From positions 1 to 28,179 of IMG/VR virus record IMGVR_UViG_3300008220_000047: a stretch of 28,179 nucleotides of DNA. One strand, given 5' to 3'. The notes under the pieces are model-generated. The model was not told the DNA's origin, ran no database searches, and worked only from the letters and a program-made list of their open reading frames with translations. Positions 14,211-22,711 of this stretch are shown here, piece after piece. Each line of letters begins with the position of its first letter. The first letter of the stretch is position 1. A program made the position numbers and the translations under genes. Origin of the DNA: a virus.

Positions 14211-15113
14211 TTAACGCATACCCTCCGTAATCTGACGCCATAGTTCCATCTGACGTTCTGATGCTTGTTTCTGAACAAACTCCGCCCTGTCCTCCTTAAA
14301 CACCAAACCGGGGAAGTAGGGGTCGGACTGAACGGTGCCCTTTAGTACCTTACTCATCCGGTTGCGGAGGCTGGCCTTCGATAAGCCCTCTACACCGGCT
14401 GGGTTTGCCTCTGGCAGTCTGTCAAAGTTAGGGTAATACCCTCTGATTGCTTCATCAGTGGTAGCTGAACGGAAGTTAATCCCGCTGAGTTGGGCCATTT
14501 GGCCCGCAAATCCAAGCCTGACCTCACCCCTGGGCACATACTCCTGTACTGCGGGGAATCTCTCTATTAACGCACCCATAGCAGAGGTTCCGCCAATAGG
14601 GCCGCCAAGACTCTGAGCAAGGTGGAAAGCCCTCTTGGGTATGGTGTCTAATTTTTCCCCATAAAAGGTCTCTCCAACAATCTGGTCAGCAACAACACGG
14701 TAGGGGACATTAAGACGGGCACTTATAAACCCAAACGGGTCGGCAACCCGGAATGGGGTATCCATCTGTCCCATGATGTCTATGTGAATCGGTTGGCCCG
14801 CACTACCAGTAAGTCCGGGGAATTGAGGTGATAGGAACTTATTGGCATAACCAAATCCAAAGAAGGCGTAAGAGTCCCCAAAGTTAACTGGGTTGTAGGC
14901 TTTCCACGGCAGGGGCTCCCCTGTCGCAGCGTAGTTAATGCCATTGGAGATAGCGACCATAGCCGTAAGAGTTCCTAGAACCTGCTCTCTGGCTAGACCG
15001 GCCCGTGGATTGGTGGATACAGCCCTGGCCCCTAACCGCAGGAGAGACTCATTCTCGTTGATGGAGAAGAAGAAGTTCTCCATATATTTCCGCATAGTGG
15101 GGTCTGTTATCAT
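14211..15113 (-). CDS. C-terminal part of a large virion protein, 300 aa (second reading frame)
   Basis: Helical protein with hydrophobic stretches ('VLGTLTAMVAISNGINYAATGEPLPW', 'GFGYANKFLSPQFPG') and a charged C-terminus ('RAEFVQKQASERQMELWRQ'). Its ATG overlaps the stop of the 1057-residue gene as ATGA. The same frame stays open about 110 bases upstream of the ATG and encodes an Ala/Glu-rich helix (TPRAIAAEAAEAANLIFS), whereas the other gene's frame there is a Leu/Pro/Ser-rich tail. This suggests that the two ORFs were, or are, one protein joined by a -1 shift. Large internal or ejection-type proteins of short-tailed phages are the likeliest class. Confidence 0.65.
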   Translation of the reverse strand: MITDPTMRKYMENFFFSINENESLLRLGARAVSTNPRAGLAREQVLGTLTAMVAISNGINYAATGEPLPWKAYNPVNFGDSYAFFGFGYANKFLSPQFPGLTGSAGQPIHIDIMGQMDTPFRVADPFGFISARLNVPYRVVADQIVGETFYGEKLDTIPKRAFHLAQSLGGPIGGTSAMGALIERFPAVQEYVPRGEVRLGFAGQMAQLSGINFRSATTDEAIRGYYPNFDRLPEANPAGVEGLSKASLRNRMSKVLKGTVQSDPYFPGLVFKEDRAEFVQKQASERQMELWRQITEGMR

Positions 15114-18100
15114 GGACTGCCAACGGCCAGGGGTGCTGAAGATGAGGTTGGCAGCTTCGGCTGCTTCAGCAGCAATAGCCCGAGGAGTGCACCAGGTCGG
15201 GTTCGCCGTACCTGGGGGATGATGAAATTTTCAAGGGACCACTTCTGGGCAGACAGGTACACACCCTGGAATAAGCCGCTCTGCCACCAGTCGTTCAGTT
15301 CTTTGAGTTTCTGGACTGGCAGGATGCGCTTCGGGGTAGTGTCCAGGAAGTCAATCATCTCTCTCTGAATGATGGAGGTATCAGCTTGAAGGTTCAAGCC
15401 CTCTTCAACCAACATCCGGTAGGTTAACCCAAAGTCTTTATTTACCCGGTCATTAGAGAGCATCTTATTACGAAGACCGCTCCTGGACCTTGGAGAGAAT
15501 TGCGTAGTGAACACGTCCTTCAAAAGGGAGGGATATCTAAGGGGTGCCGCTCGCTTTAGTCCAGTTGGAGTAGCCCCTGACCCTATAGCCCTTTGTAGAA
15601 TATCAACGTGCTGGAATAGCGACCCCGCTAACTTCACACCTTTAAGACCATTGGTGAACCACCGTACTCGTTGCATGGTACCAGTTAGAGGTGGATGGTA
15701 AACCTGCTCCAAGATGTTCGCCACGTAATTGGGCACATAAGTAGGACTCTGAAGAGCCGTTTGTCCTGCTTCATCTGTAACAGAACGGCCAGTAAATAGG
15801 GGGCCAATATCAGGGACACGCCACCCCTTCAGGGCCTTCTCTGTCATATCAAACTCTGGGGTAGTCCCAGCACTCTTAGCCAGTCCTTCCTTATAGAGAC
15901 GGTTCATCATAACCACGTTTTCCCGATACTCAATGCCGTGGACACGCCGTTCCGCCATCATAGCTAACGGATTCCAAGAGCGGGGAGTAAGACCGGCCTG
16001 ACGAAGTTCTGAGTAAGAGGCGTCCACTCTAGCCTTAGTATAACGAGGCAACCGTCCTAAGCCCAAAGGTCTGCGCCCGACTCCAGCAATGGCTTCTCCT
16101 TGACTCCAACCCCTGGGGAAGTAGTCAGGGTGCGCCATCATCTTAGAAGCAAAGTTAGCAGCATCAATCTGTAAGAAGTTGGGAGAGGTTGCTTGAGAAG
16201 CCTGGAGAAATTCCAGCATCTCCTTCTCTTCTAACTGCTGCATCCCTTTCACGTATCTAGCAAACTCTTGCAAACTGTCTGGTAGCGACTCTATAGGGGC
16301 CTCTCCGTGAAGAACTTTGAACACGGGGTCCATCATGTCTTCATCAAAAGAAACGATACCCAGTCGCTTAGTGAGGGACTCCCCCTCCTCAAACCAGGCC
16401 ACCGTATCTGCACCCTCAGCACCTCTGGCAGCCTCCCATTTACGCATCACGCCCTGAGCGGGAGCCTCCCATGATGGAAGGTCCATGTCCGAGATAAGAG
16501 CCTCGACAGACCTTCGTGGTCCTGTTATACCGGCACCCATAGGAACACCGGGTGTACGTACTGGAGGCTCACCAGGGGGATTATCTAGCTTGGTGTATAC
16601 GGCTTTAGCCTCGTCTAGTTTGGAGAGGCTGTCCAGTTCATCAACTGCCGTTTCAATGCCCTCTTCCCTTATTGTGGCCTTTAGATTGCCCATCTTGGCT
16701 GGAGTATCAGCGGCATAGAAGTCGGAAACGCCCTTCGATTCAAATGTACCCCTAACCGGTTCATCTCCTATCCTCTTTCGGCCAAGACCAGCCGCCTCCT
16801 GACGGATAACACCTGAGACCTCCAACCCAATGTCCTCCGGGCCCTGAAGGTCTGAGAAGTTGTTCCTTAATACTTCTAGTTGGGCCTCTTTAGCCCTTAT
16901 CTTCTTATTGATAGGGCTATCAGGGGATGCCTTTTTGGGTACTTCTCTACGGAGTCTGTCTAATTCAGATTCACGCCTTCGAATACTTCGGCGTATCATG
17001 TCTATATCTTCGATGTCGCCTGTAACTGACTGGGGGGCTTCCCCTATACTGGCTTTGAGGCTATCAATCTCTTGCTGGAAACCGCCTATCTTCTGCCCAA
17101 TTACGTTCCTTGCCCGTATTCCGGAGGGAGTGTTGGCGGGAGGGAGAGATTCGGTTAATGTCTGAATCTTCCTCTGTAGCACCCCAATCTTTTTCTCAGC
17201 ACTAGTGATGTCTTTAAGATTAGCCTGGGGTGCCTGACGCTGGGCAGGGCCTCTGGTGATGCCACGTATAGTAACAGGGGGTGGGCCTCCCGGTAGTCGG
17301 GCCGCAGCCTGCTCAATATCCCAAGGGGTGGCATCGGCAGGGAGAACGGTTACATCCTGTTGGCCTAATTCAAGTGACCCACGGCGTAGGTCTCTCTCAC
17401 TTTTGAATACAAGGCGTTGTCCGGTAGGGTGGGCATCATCTACTACTATCAACGAAGGCTCAAAACGCCCCACTCCCCTAGATGCACGTATAGCTGTTGT
17501 AGGGGCTTTTAGGGCCCTCCCCCCTTTAGCAATGAGACGCCCTATAGCCGCAAAGCCTCCCCCTATGGGAAGGTTAAAGGGACTTGTGAGGAACTCCGTG
17601 CCCATCCGTATCCCTTCAGGTTGGGCCAAATGCTCGCCTAATGACTCTGCCACCGGGCGACCACCTGATATGTTTTCTATACCTTGGGCAACCTGTTCAG
17701 GGATAAACTCTGGAGGAGGTGCCCCTGACTCAGCACCAGTAATACCACCGATTACCCGTTGCTCCAGAGGGTCTATCTGCCCAGCACCAGCGGCAGCGAC
17801 GAATGGCCCCAATAACCCCCCGGCAATCTCTTCTACGCCTTGATAACCGGTTAGTATGTCACGAAAACCTCCAGGGCCACCTTCTGCGGTGAACCGCTGT
17901 TCTCCGGGACGGTCAGGATAGGGGAATAGGAGGCGTTTAGCAGCGTCACCTATCTCTCCTAAGCGGGTTTCACCGGCTGCTTGCCGCTGGGCGGCGACAT
18001 CCGTTGGCGGGGCATCACTAAACCTCTGCACGTAGGCCAGCAAGTCCTCGTCTGCGATGGAGTCGATATCTCCCTGACTGAAGTCCTGGGTGGGAACGGA

Positions 18101-18283
18101 GGTCTCCCCGGAGGGAAGCGGGGAGACCTCCTCGGGGAACTCTGCATTAAACGCATCTAAACGCCTCTGGACATCTGGGTCCAGGACAGGAGCGGAGCCT
18201 ACCTCCGCCACTGCCCCTGTCTCAGGAAACTCAGCGTTAAAAGCGTCTAGTCGTGCTTGCTCCTCTTTGCTTAGGGTAACCAT
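15110..18283 (-). CDS. Large virion protein (internal / ejection or polyvalent type), 1057 aa
   Basis: The largest protein in the window. An exact 11-residue motif, RLDAFNAEFPE, occurs twice, 30 residues apart (11-21 and 41-51). Residues about 120-280 are Gly/Ala/Pro-rich with weakly hydrophobic segments. Residues about 370-470 form a charged coiled coil ('SAEKKIGVLQRKIQTLTE', 'RRRESELDRLRREV'). Residues 600-1020 are a mixed helical domain ending in 'NGLKGVKLAGSLFQHVDILQRAIGSG' and 'WSLENFIIPQ'. The last 30 residues look like out-of-frame sequence. It sits between the portal and the scaffold, where no tape-measure protein is present, so DNA ejection or an internal core role fits. It is adjacent to the upstream stop (TAAATG) with only a weak ribosome binding site. 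Confidence 0.65.
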   Translation of the reverse strand: MVTLSKEEQARLDAFNAEFPETGAVAEVGSAPVLDPDVQRRLDAFNAEFPEEVSPLPSGETSVPTQDFSQGDIDSIADEDLLAYVQRFSDAPPTDVAAQRQAAGETRLGEIGDAAKRLLFPYPDRPGEQRFTAEGGPGGFRDILTGYQGVEEIAGGLLGPFVAAAGAGQIDPLEQRVIGGITGAESGAPPPEFIPEQVAQGIENISGGRPVAESLGEHLAQPEGIRMGTEFLTSPFNLPIGGGFAAIGRLIAKGGRALKAPTTAIRASRGVGRFEPSLIVVDDAHPTGQRLVFKSERDLRRGSLELGQQDVTVLPADATPWDIEQAAARLPGGPPPVTIRGITRGPAQRQAPQANLKDITSAEKKIGVLQRKIQTLTESLPPANTPSGIRARNVIGQKIGGFQQEIDSLKASIGEAPQSVTGDIEDIDMIRRSIRRRESELDRLRREVPKKASPDSPINKKIRAKEAQLEVLRNNFSDLQGPEDIGLEVSGVIRQEAAGLGRKRIGDEPVRGTFESKGVSDFYAADTPAKMGNLKATIREEGIETAVDELDSLSKLDEAKAVYTKLDNPPGEPPVRTPGVPMGAGITGPRRSVEALISDMDLPSWEAPAQGVMRKWEAARGAEGADTVAWFEEGESLTKRLGIVSFDEDMMDPVFKVLHGEAPIESLPDSLQEFARYVKGMQQLEEKEMLEFLQASQATSPNFLQIDAANFASKMMAHPDYFPRGWSQGEAIAGVGRRPLGLGRLPRYTKARVDASYSELRQAGLTPRSWNPLAMMAERRVHGIEYRENVVMMNRLYKEGLAKSAGTTPEFDMTEKALKGWRVPDIGPLFTGRSVTDEAGQTALQSPTYVPNYVANILEQVYHPPLTGTMQRVRWFTNGLKGVKLAGSLFQHVDILQRAIGSGATPTGLKRAAPLRYPSLLKDVFTTQFSPRSRSGLRNKMLSNDRVNKDFGLTYRMLVEEGLNLQADTSIIQREMIDFLDTTPKRILPVQKLKELNDWWQSGLFQGVYLSAQKWSLENFIIPQVRRTRPGALLGLLLLKQPKLPTSSSAPLAVGSP
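15214..15230 (-). other. Candidate -1 frameshift point (heptamer AAATTTC and nearby C5 run)
   Basis: On the leftward strand, A-AAT-TTC (15230-15224) has the X-XXY-YYZ form of a -1 slippery site and is exactly in phase with codons 1019-1020 of the 1057-residue frame. A -1 slip here enters the frame that continues through the downstream ATG to 14211 without a stop, giving a product of about 1,350 residues. A run of five C (15218-15214) lies 6 bases later; one missing C there, by mutation or sequencing error, would have the same effect. The two explanations cannot be separated from this sequence. Confidence 0.4.
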
Positions 18284-19138
18284 TTACTGGGTTACATTCC
18301 CCCCTACATTCTGAAAGGCTTGGGCTCCTGGGTTTGCTATCCGTTCTAGTATGCCCGCAAGAACCCCAGCAATCTGTTCAGGAGTCTGGAATTGACCAGC
18401 TTGGGTTGCGAGTCGAGGCTCTATCAGGTTAAGAAGATTGGTAGCCATAGTTTCCCGCTGCCTCGGAGCCACACCTGTTAGATAAGGTTGAATCCCTGCC
18501 CTAGCAGCACTAGAGGCGGTGGGGAAACGGGTCATAAAGTCGGCCATTTGCTCCACCTGTCCACCTTGGAACCCCCCTAGGAGGCCAGCAAGACTCTGCC
18601 GTAAACTAGCATCGTCGGAACCTCCGCCGCTCAGGAAATCTTGAAAGCGGAGCCCTCTTTCCCGCTCAGGCACTCCGCCTCCACCAAAATAGGACCCCCT
18701 TGTTATTGGGTCTATATCCTGAAATTGCCCGAAAGCGGTGCCCAACGCTCTTTGAGCAGCGGGAGCAAACCCGCCTAGTGGGCGACCTGTAGCACCCATA
18801 ATCCCACGTAAGAACTGCTCCCTGCCGGTTTGGGCACCAAGCAGTCCGGGCTCTGAAACACCAAAACTGTCTGGGTAACGCTCACCCAGGTTGCCAAAGT
18901 CTATATTCCTATCAACGCCGCTGGGGTCTAAAACGCCCCCAGGCATAGGTGTAGGGACTTGAGTAACAACCGATGGCCTCACTACATTGTTGTAAAACGA
19001 TGTAGCAGCAGTGGTACTCATATTTAATTCTTTAACAAGGAAAGCTATGCGCTGGTCATCGTTTGCTAGGTCGGTCTGCCCAGCCCTGATACGGGATACC
19101 AAGTCCGTAAATACCTCAGCCTTAGTTCTGTCTGCCAT
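18284..19138 (-). CDS. Virion-region protein with shared C-terminal module, 284 aa
   Basis: Residues 1-60 form a helical domain ('AEVFTDLVSRIRAGQTDLANDDQRIAFLVKELNMS'). A Gly/Pro linker follows. From about residue 105 comes a module clearly related to the C-terminal part of the 571-residue neighbour: 'FLRGIMGATGRPLGGFAPAAQRALGTAFGQFQD', 'LRFQDFLSG', 'ARAGIQPYLTGVAPRQR' and 'QFQTPEQIAGV'. The product ends in VTQ directly before the next gene (TAAATG). It has a TAGGAG ribosome binding site. It is probably a paralogous minor virion or core protein. No enzymatic motif is seen. Confidence 0.65.
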   Translation of the reverse strand: MADRTKAEVFTDLVSRIRAGQTDLANDDQRIAFLVKELNMSTTAATSFYNNVVRPSVVTQVPTPMPGGVLDPSGVDRNIDFGNLGERYPDSFGVSEPGLLGAQTGREQFLRGIMGATGRPLGGFAPAAQRALGTAFGQFQDIDPITRGSYFGGGGVPERERGLRFQDFLSGGGSDDASLRQSLAGLLGGFQGGQVEQMADFMTRFPTASSAARAGIQPYLTGVAPRQRETMATNLLNLIEPRLATQAGQFQTPEQIAGVLAGILERIANPGAQAFQNVGGNVTQ

Positions 19139-19147
19139 GTCGTACTC

Positions 19148-20863
19148 CTAAAATCCCTTACTTTGGAAGTCTTTGAACACCCCGAATATCTGCTCAGGGG
19201 TCTGGTACTGCTGCGGGCTGGTCGCAAACTGCGGGCCGAACATATTAAATATACCCGTTTGAGCGGCACCCCTCAACCTGGGGGCTATCCTGCTTAGGTA
19301 AGGTTGGGCGGCGGCGGAGATGGCCGACTCAGGGGTACCGAATGTGGTGCTGAACTTGGCGTAGGCGGGAGAAAGATTGCTGGGCCGGTTTGCAAAATCA
19401 CCAAGGATATTACCTAAAGAGGCTTGAAGATTGGCGGCTGTAGGCTGAGGGCCCTTCAGATAATCACGCCAAGATGCGCCTCTCTCCTGCTGCGGGAAGT
19501 AATTGGTTATGGGGGATACGTCCCCAAATCTGGAGAAGGCCCTGCTGATAGCCCGCTGGGCTACCGGGATGAACTCTCCAAAGCCCCTTCCGGTGGCTTC
19601 CTGCAAACCCCGCAGGAAGAGGGCCGGGTCCTTTTGCTCCTCTATCAGTTGCTGGCGGCTGACTAGCCCCCCTGGCCCTATGGGTGCCCCAGGGTCGGGA
19701 GCCCCTCCCGGAAGGCCGGGCGTCCCCGTAAACGGGTCTATCTCTGCGGCGATACGTCTTTCTTCACTGTCACGACGGGCTTTATTGAGGTCTTGCTGTA
19801 TCTCAAAGTCAGTCCTATCATCAACGACGGCATCTGTAGTGACTACTGTGCCGTCTGTAGTGGTGCCGTCTTTAGTGTCTACCTTTGTAGTGACTACCGG
19901 GGCTGGTTTATGGAAGCCGGTCTTTAGTCGGTCTTGCCATGCCTTATAACCGGCTTTGTTTCTTACGTTATCCGATTCGTTTGTGCCCTGGTTCGGCTGC
20001 GGGATGTAGTTCCTGAACTTGTTGCGTAGCCTCGTAAGTTCAGCCTCTACCATACGGTCAACGACCACATCGCCGGTCTCAAAGGGTACGCCCGGCTTCT
20101 GGGAAGGAACGGTAGGGTCATCCTTCCCTGTGGCGATGCCCAGCCTCTCCAGGCGGGCCTCGATGGCGGTACGGAGGTGCCCCTCTACCTCTGTTTCCAG
20201 CATGATGCCAGCCAGGTACTGGGCGTAGATGGCATCGGTGGGGCGATTGGCCGCATTACCCATATGGAAGCGTAGCTGGGCCGCCGCTTCGTCCTTCGCT
20301 TCGTCCTTGAGCCTCTGTTCCTCTGCCGCTTCCCTTGAAGCCTGAGCCGCCTCAAAACGCTCCTTGGTTAGGCCCCCATAAAGTTCTTGCTCTCTAATCT
20401 TTTGCGCCAGGTCAACGGTATATCTCGCACCTTTCTCGCCAGTAATACTACCGTCTGTATCTATATACGTCTTTACTCCGGGGCTGGTCTGCCTATACGC
20501 TGCTTCTGTCCTTCCAAATCCTGTTACCTTACTTTCAGCCTCTCTCCTAGCCGCACGTGCTGCATCGTTAGCTTGCTGCCGTGCCTCCATCTCCCGCTCG
20601 TATGACGACAGAGGGCCAGAGTAAGGGTCCCCTTCAGGTGTGACCCCGGTGCTTAATTGCGTCCAGCCCTGGGCCTTTAGATTGCCAACCTCCCCCGGAT
20701 GCACCCAATAAATAGTGCCATCGGGGGCTCTTACTTGCTCACTGGCCCGTGCCGTCTTAGTCCGGGAGATAGACCCTTCTTCGACAGCTTCTCTCCAGAA
20801 CCGTCCCCTATTTAAACCAGAGTCAGTAGGAAACTGGCGGGCAAAATCATCTGCAAGTGCCAT
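19148..20863 (-). CDS. Virion-region protein, helical N-terminus plus shared C-terminal module, 571 aa
   Basis: Residues 1-60 include 'FARQFPTDSGLNRGRFWREAVEEG'. Residues 85-215 are a highly charged, Ala/Glu/Arg-rich helical region ('EREMEARQQANDAARAARREAESK', 'FEAAQASREAAEEQRLKDEAKDE'). A Thr/Asp/Val-rich linker at about 330-360 ('TKDGTTTDGTVVTTDAVVDD') follows. The C-terminal 175 residues form a module shared with the 284-residue protein ('FLRGLQEATGRGFGEFIPVAQRAISRAFSRFGD', 'PYLSRIAPRLRG', 'QYQTPEQIFGVF'). Lying directly after the portal, it may be a portal-associated or core protein. An AGAGG site precedes the start. Confidence 0.65.
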   Translation of the reverse strand: MALADDFARQFPTDSGLNRGRFWREAVEEGSISRTKTARASEQVRAPDGTIYWVHPGEVGNLKAQGWTQLSTGVTPEGDPYSGPLSSYEREMEARQQANDAARAARREAESKVTGFGRTEAAYRQTSPGVKTYIDTDGSITGEKGARYTVDLAQKIREQELYGGLTKERFEAAQASREAAEEQRLKDEAKDEAAAQLRFHMGNAANRPTDAIYAQYLAGIMLETEVEGHLRTAIEARLERLGIATGKDDPTVPSQKPGVPFETGDVVVDRMVEAELTRLRNKFRNYIPQPNQGTNESDNVRNKAGYKAWQDRLKTGFHKPAPVVTTKVDTKDGTTTDGTVVTTDAVVDDRTDFEIQQDLNKARRDSEERRIAAEIDPFTGTPGLPGGAPDPGAPIGPGGLVSRQQLIEEQKDPALFLRGLQEATGRGFGEFIPVAQRAISRAFSRFGDVSPITNYFPQQERGASWRDYLKGPQPTAANLQASLGNILGDFANRPSNLSPAYAKFSTTFGTPESAISAAAQPYLSRIAPRLRGAAQTGIFNMFGPQFATSPQQYQTPEQIFGVFKDFQSKGF

Positions 20864-20872
20864 ATCTTACCT

Positions 20873-22711
20873 CTACAGCCCCGGAATCCCTGGGCCTGCG
20901 CCGTTCTGGGCTCCCGGACGTGGAGTTCCAGGCGGTACGTTAGGACCGGCCTGGGGTACTACTCCCGGTGGCGGGGCTCCCTGGGCCGCATTGGGCATGG
21001 TCTCAGGGCTCAGGCCGTTACCCTGCGGGGAACTGCCGCCTCCCTGTTGCATGGCGAAGGGAGAGAAGCCCTGTTGCATGGAAGCCAGCAGCATCTGCTG
21101 CCACTGGGCGAAGTAATACTGGGCCCTGGGGTCGTTCCGCTTGCTCAGGGCCTCTACCAGTGTGTGGAGTTGGGCTAACGGGTGGGCCGTCCGCCCAATC
21201 TCCTGGAACATCATATCCACTTCCATGTCCGAGTCCTCGACCTGGAGTACGTTCTCCAGCACCGAATGGAGGGAACGGAGTGGGAGGCCGTCGGGGCCGG
21301 GCTGGCGGTATAACTGGGCCAGTTGGGCCTTGGCGGCGTCGTCTTCCCGGAGTATGGGGGTCAGTTGGATGATGGGTTCATCCAGGTCCATGAGGTCTTC
21401 CGGTGTGATATTGGCCGAGAACCACCGTCTATTAGACCCCTGACCGCTTATCTGTATCGGTGGGAAGGCACGGGTCTGGAAGTGGTCGCACCAGGCGTTG
21501 GCTATCATCTTCAAAGCGGTCTGTTCACTATGAAGGAAGGGCTCAACCTTGTCCGCCGTGTCTCCCGCCTTCAGGGTCTGCATGGCGAAGCCCGATATGG
21601 CAAATGGGGTGTCCCCGAAGGTGATGGAAGAGAACCCACCACGCTGTTTCTCCGCACTTATAACCGATTGCATGGGGTTGATGTCCGGTGCGGAGGTCTG
21701 GAATGGGTAGACGATGAGTTCCTCCCCTTCCGCCAGGGGAATCTCCGCTCCAGCCTGGAAAGGGTCGCCCTCAACCAGCTTCACGCCGTCCCGGCTACGG
21801 ATGCCGAACACGGGTTTCAGGCTCCGGTAGGCCAGTTCCTTCCTTATGGACATGACGAAGTTGTCGTCCGCATAAAGCTGTCTGTTATCGGCGTAGATGG
21901 ACTCCCCGTAGTCCGTCCAGGCGTCGGTAAGGGCGGATACGTCCGTGGTGTGGCTCCCCTCCGGACGTGTGGTTATCATCGGTTGGGCCGAAGAGGCCAC
22001 TACCCAGCCGGGGACCCTTGGTTCTCCGAACCCGTCCACCATTCCGTGGCGTTCGTTCTTCACCGGGGCTTCCTGTATCGCCGGGATTATAACGATATTA
22101 CGTTCCCGGTCATAGTAATCGTATTTGACTATGCCGTCGGAGTCGTTCCCTTCAAATTCCTTGCGATACTCCGAACGTATGGCTGCGGGACATATCACCG
22201 TCTTGTGGCAAATCCACATCAACCCATCATGTCCGAACTCCCATGTGACCTCTCTGGGGTCCCACGGGGTGGCGTCGGCCCACGCCCGGTTATCCCGTTT
22301 GTTCAGAAGGCAACGCCCGGTGGTGTATCCCCGTACCATGACGCACCAGGAGATGAAACTACGGAGAGGGATGCCTCCCGCCATGACCAGACGTTCGTCA
22401 TTGGCCCGGAAGTTACCCCTTATGAACTGTTCCTTGCGGTTGTCCTGCTCCCGGTCTCCTCTATCGTCATTCCCCTGAAGGACACGTACCGTCATAGAGG
22501 CCCCTGACAGGAGGCTTACGCCCTTCCTGCCCAGGGTACGGGGGTCGTTGCTGGTGTACTTCTGATATCCGGTAAGCTGGTCGTGGCTGAAGCTGTCCAG
22601 CCTCCAGAGACCGTAATCCTCGTCCATGCGTTCGTGCAACCGGGAGGAATCCAGTTCCTTCTGGTCCACCATCGCTATGATTTCCGCCGCTCTCCCCACA
22701 TTATTAGTCAT
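20873..22711 (-). CDS. Portal protein, 612 aa
   Basis: Forms the dodecameric DNA gate at one capsid vertex. Supporting features are its size, its position immediately after TerL and a portal-like course. An N-terminal helical region ('RLHERMDEDYGLWRLDSF') precedes a wing domain containing 'REVTWEFGHDGLMWICHKTVIC'. Next come 'KADTDKVEPFLHSEQTALKMIANAWCDHFQT'-like helical crown or stem segments (approximate reading of residues 400-430), and then a Gly/Pro-rich C-terminal tail after residue 560. No single short motif defines portals, so confidence comes mainly from gene order. Start and TerL stop overlap as TGATG, indicating coupled translation. Confidence 0.8.
   Translation of the reverse strand: MTNNVGRAAEIIAMVDQKELDSSRLHERMDEDYGLWRLDSFSHDQLTGYQKYTSNDPRTLGRKGVSLLSGASMTVRVLQGNDDRGDREQDNRKEQFIRGNFRANDERLVMAGGIPLRSFISWCVMVRGYTTGRCLLNKRDNRAWADATPWDPREVTWEFGHDGLMWICHKTVICPAAIRSEYRKEFEGNDSDGIVKYDYYDRERNIVIIPAIQEAPVKNERHGMVDGFGEPRVPGWVVASSAQPMITTRPEGSHTTDVSALTDAWTDYGESIYADNRQLYADDNFVMSIRKELAYRSLKPVFGIRSRDGVKLVEGDPFQAGAEIPLAEGEELIVYPFQTSAPDINPMQSVISAEKQRGGFSSITFGDTPFAISGFAMQTLKAGDTADKVEPFLHSEQTALKMIANAWCDHFQTRAFPPIQISGQGSNRRWFSANITPEDLMDLDEPIIQLTPILREDDAAKAQLAQLYRQPGPDGLPLRSLHSVLENVLQVEDSDMEVDMMFQEIGRTAHPLAQLHTLVEALSKRNDPRAQYYFAQWQQMLLASMQQGFSPFAMQQGGGSSPQGNGLSPETMPNAAQGAPPPGVVPQAGPNVPPGTPRPGAQNGAGPGIPGL

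Noticed and set aside
17256-17843. 195-residue rightward ORF
   Set aside because: Antisense to the large virion protein; no ribosome binding site or neighbours on that strand.
21323-22507. 394-residue rightward ORF
   Set aside because: It lies entirely antisense to the portal gene, has no rightward promoter or ribosome binding context, and its product is low-quality. It is a shadow of codon bias on the other strand.
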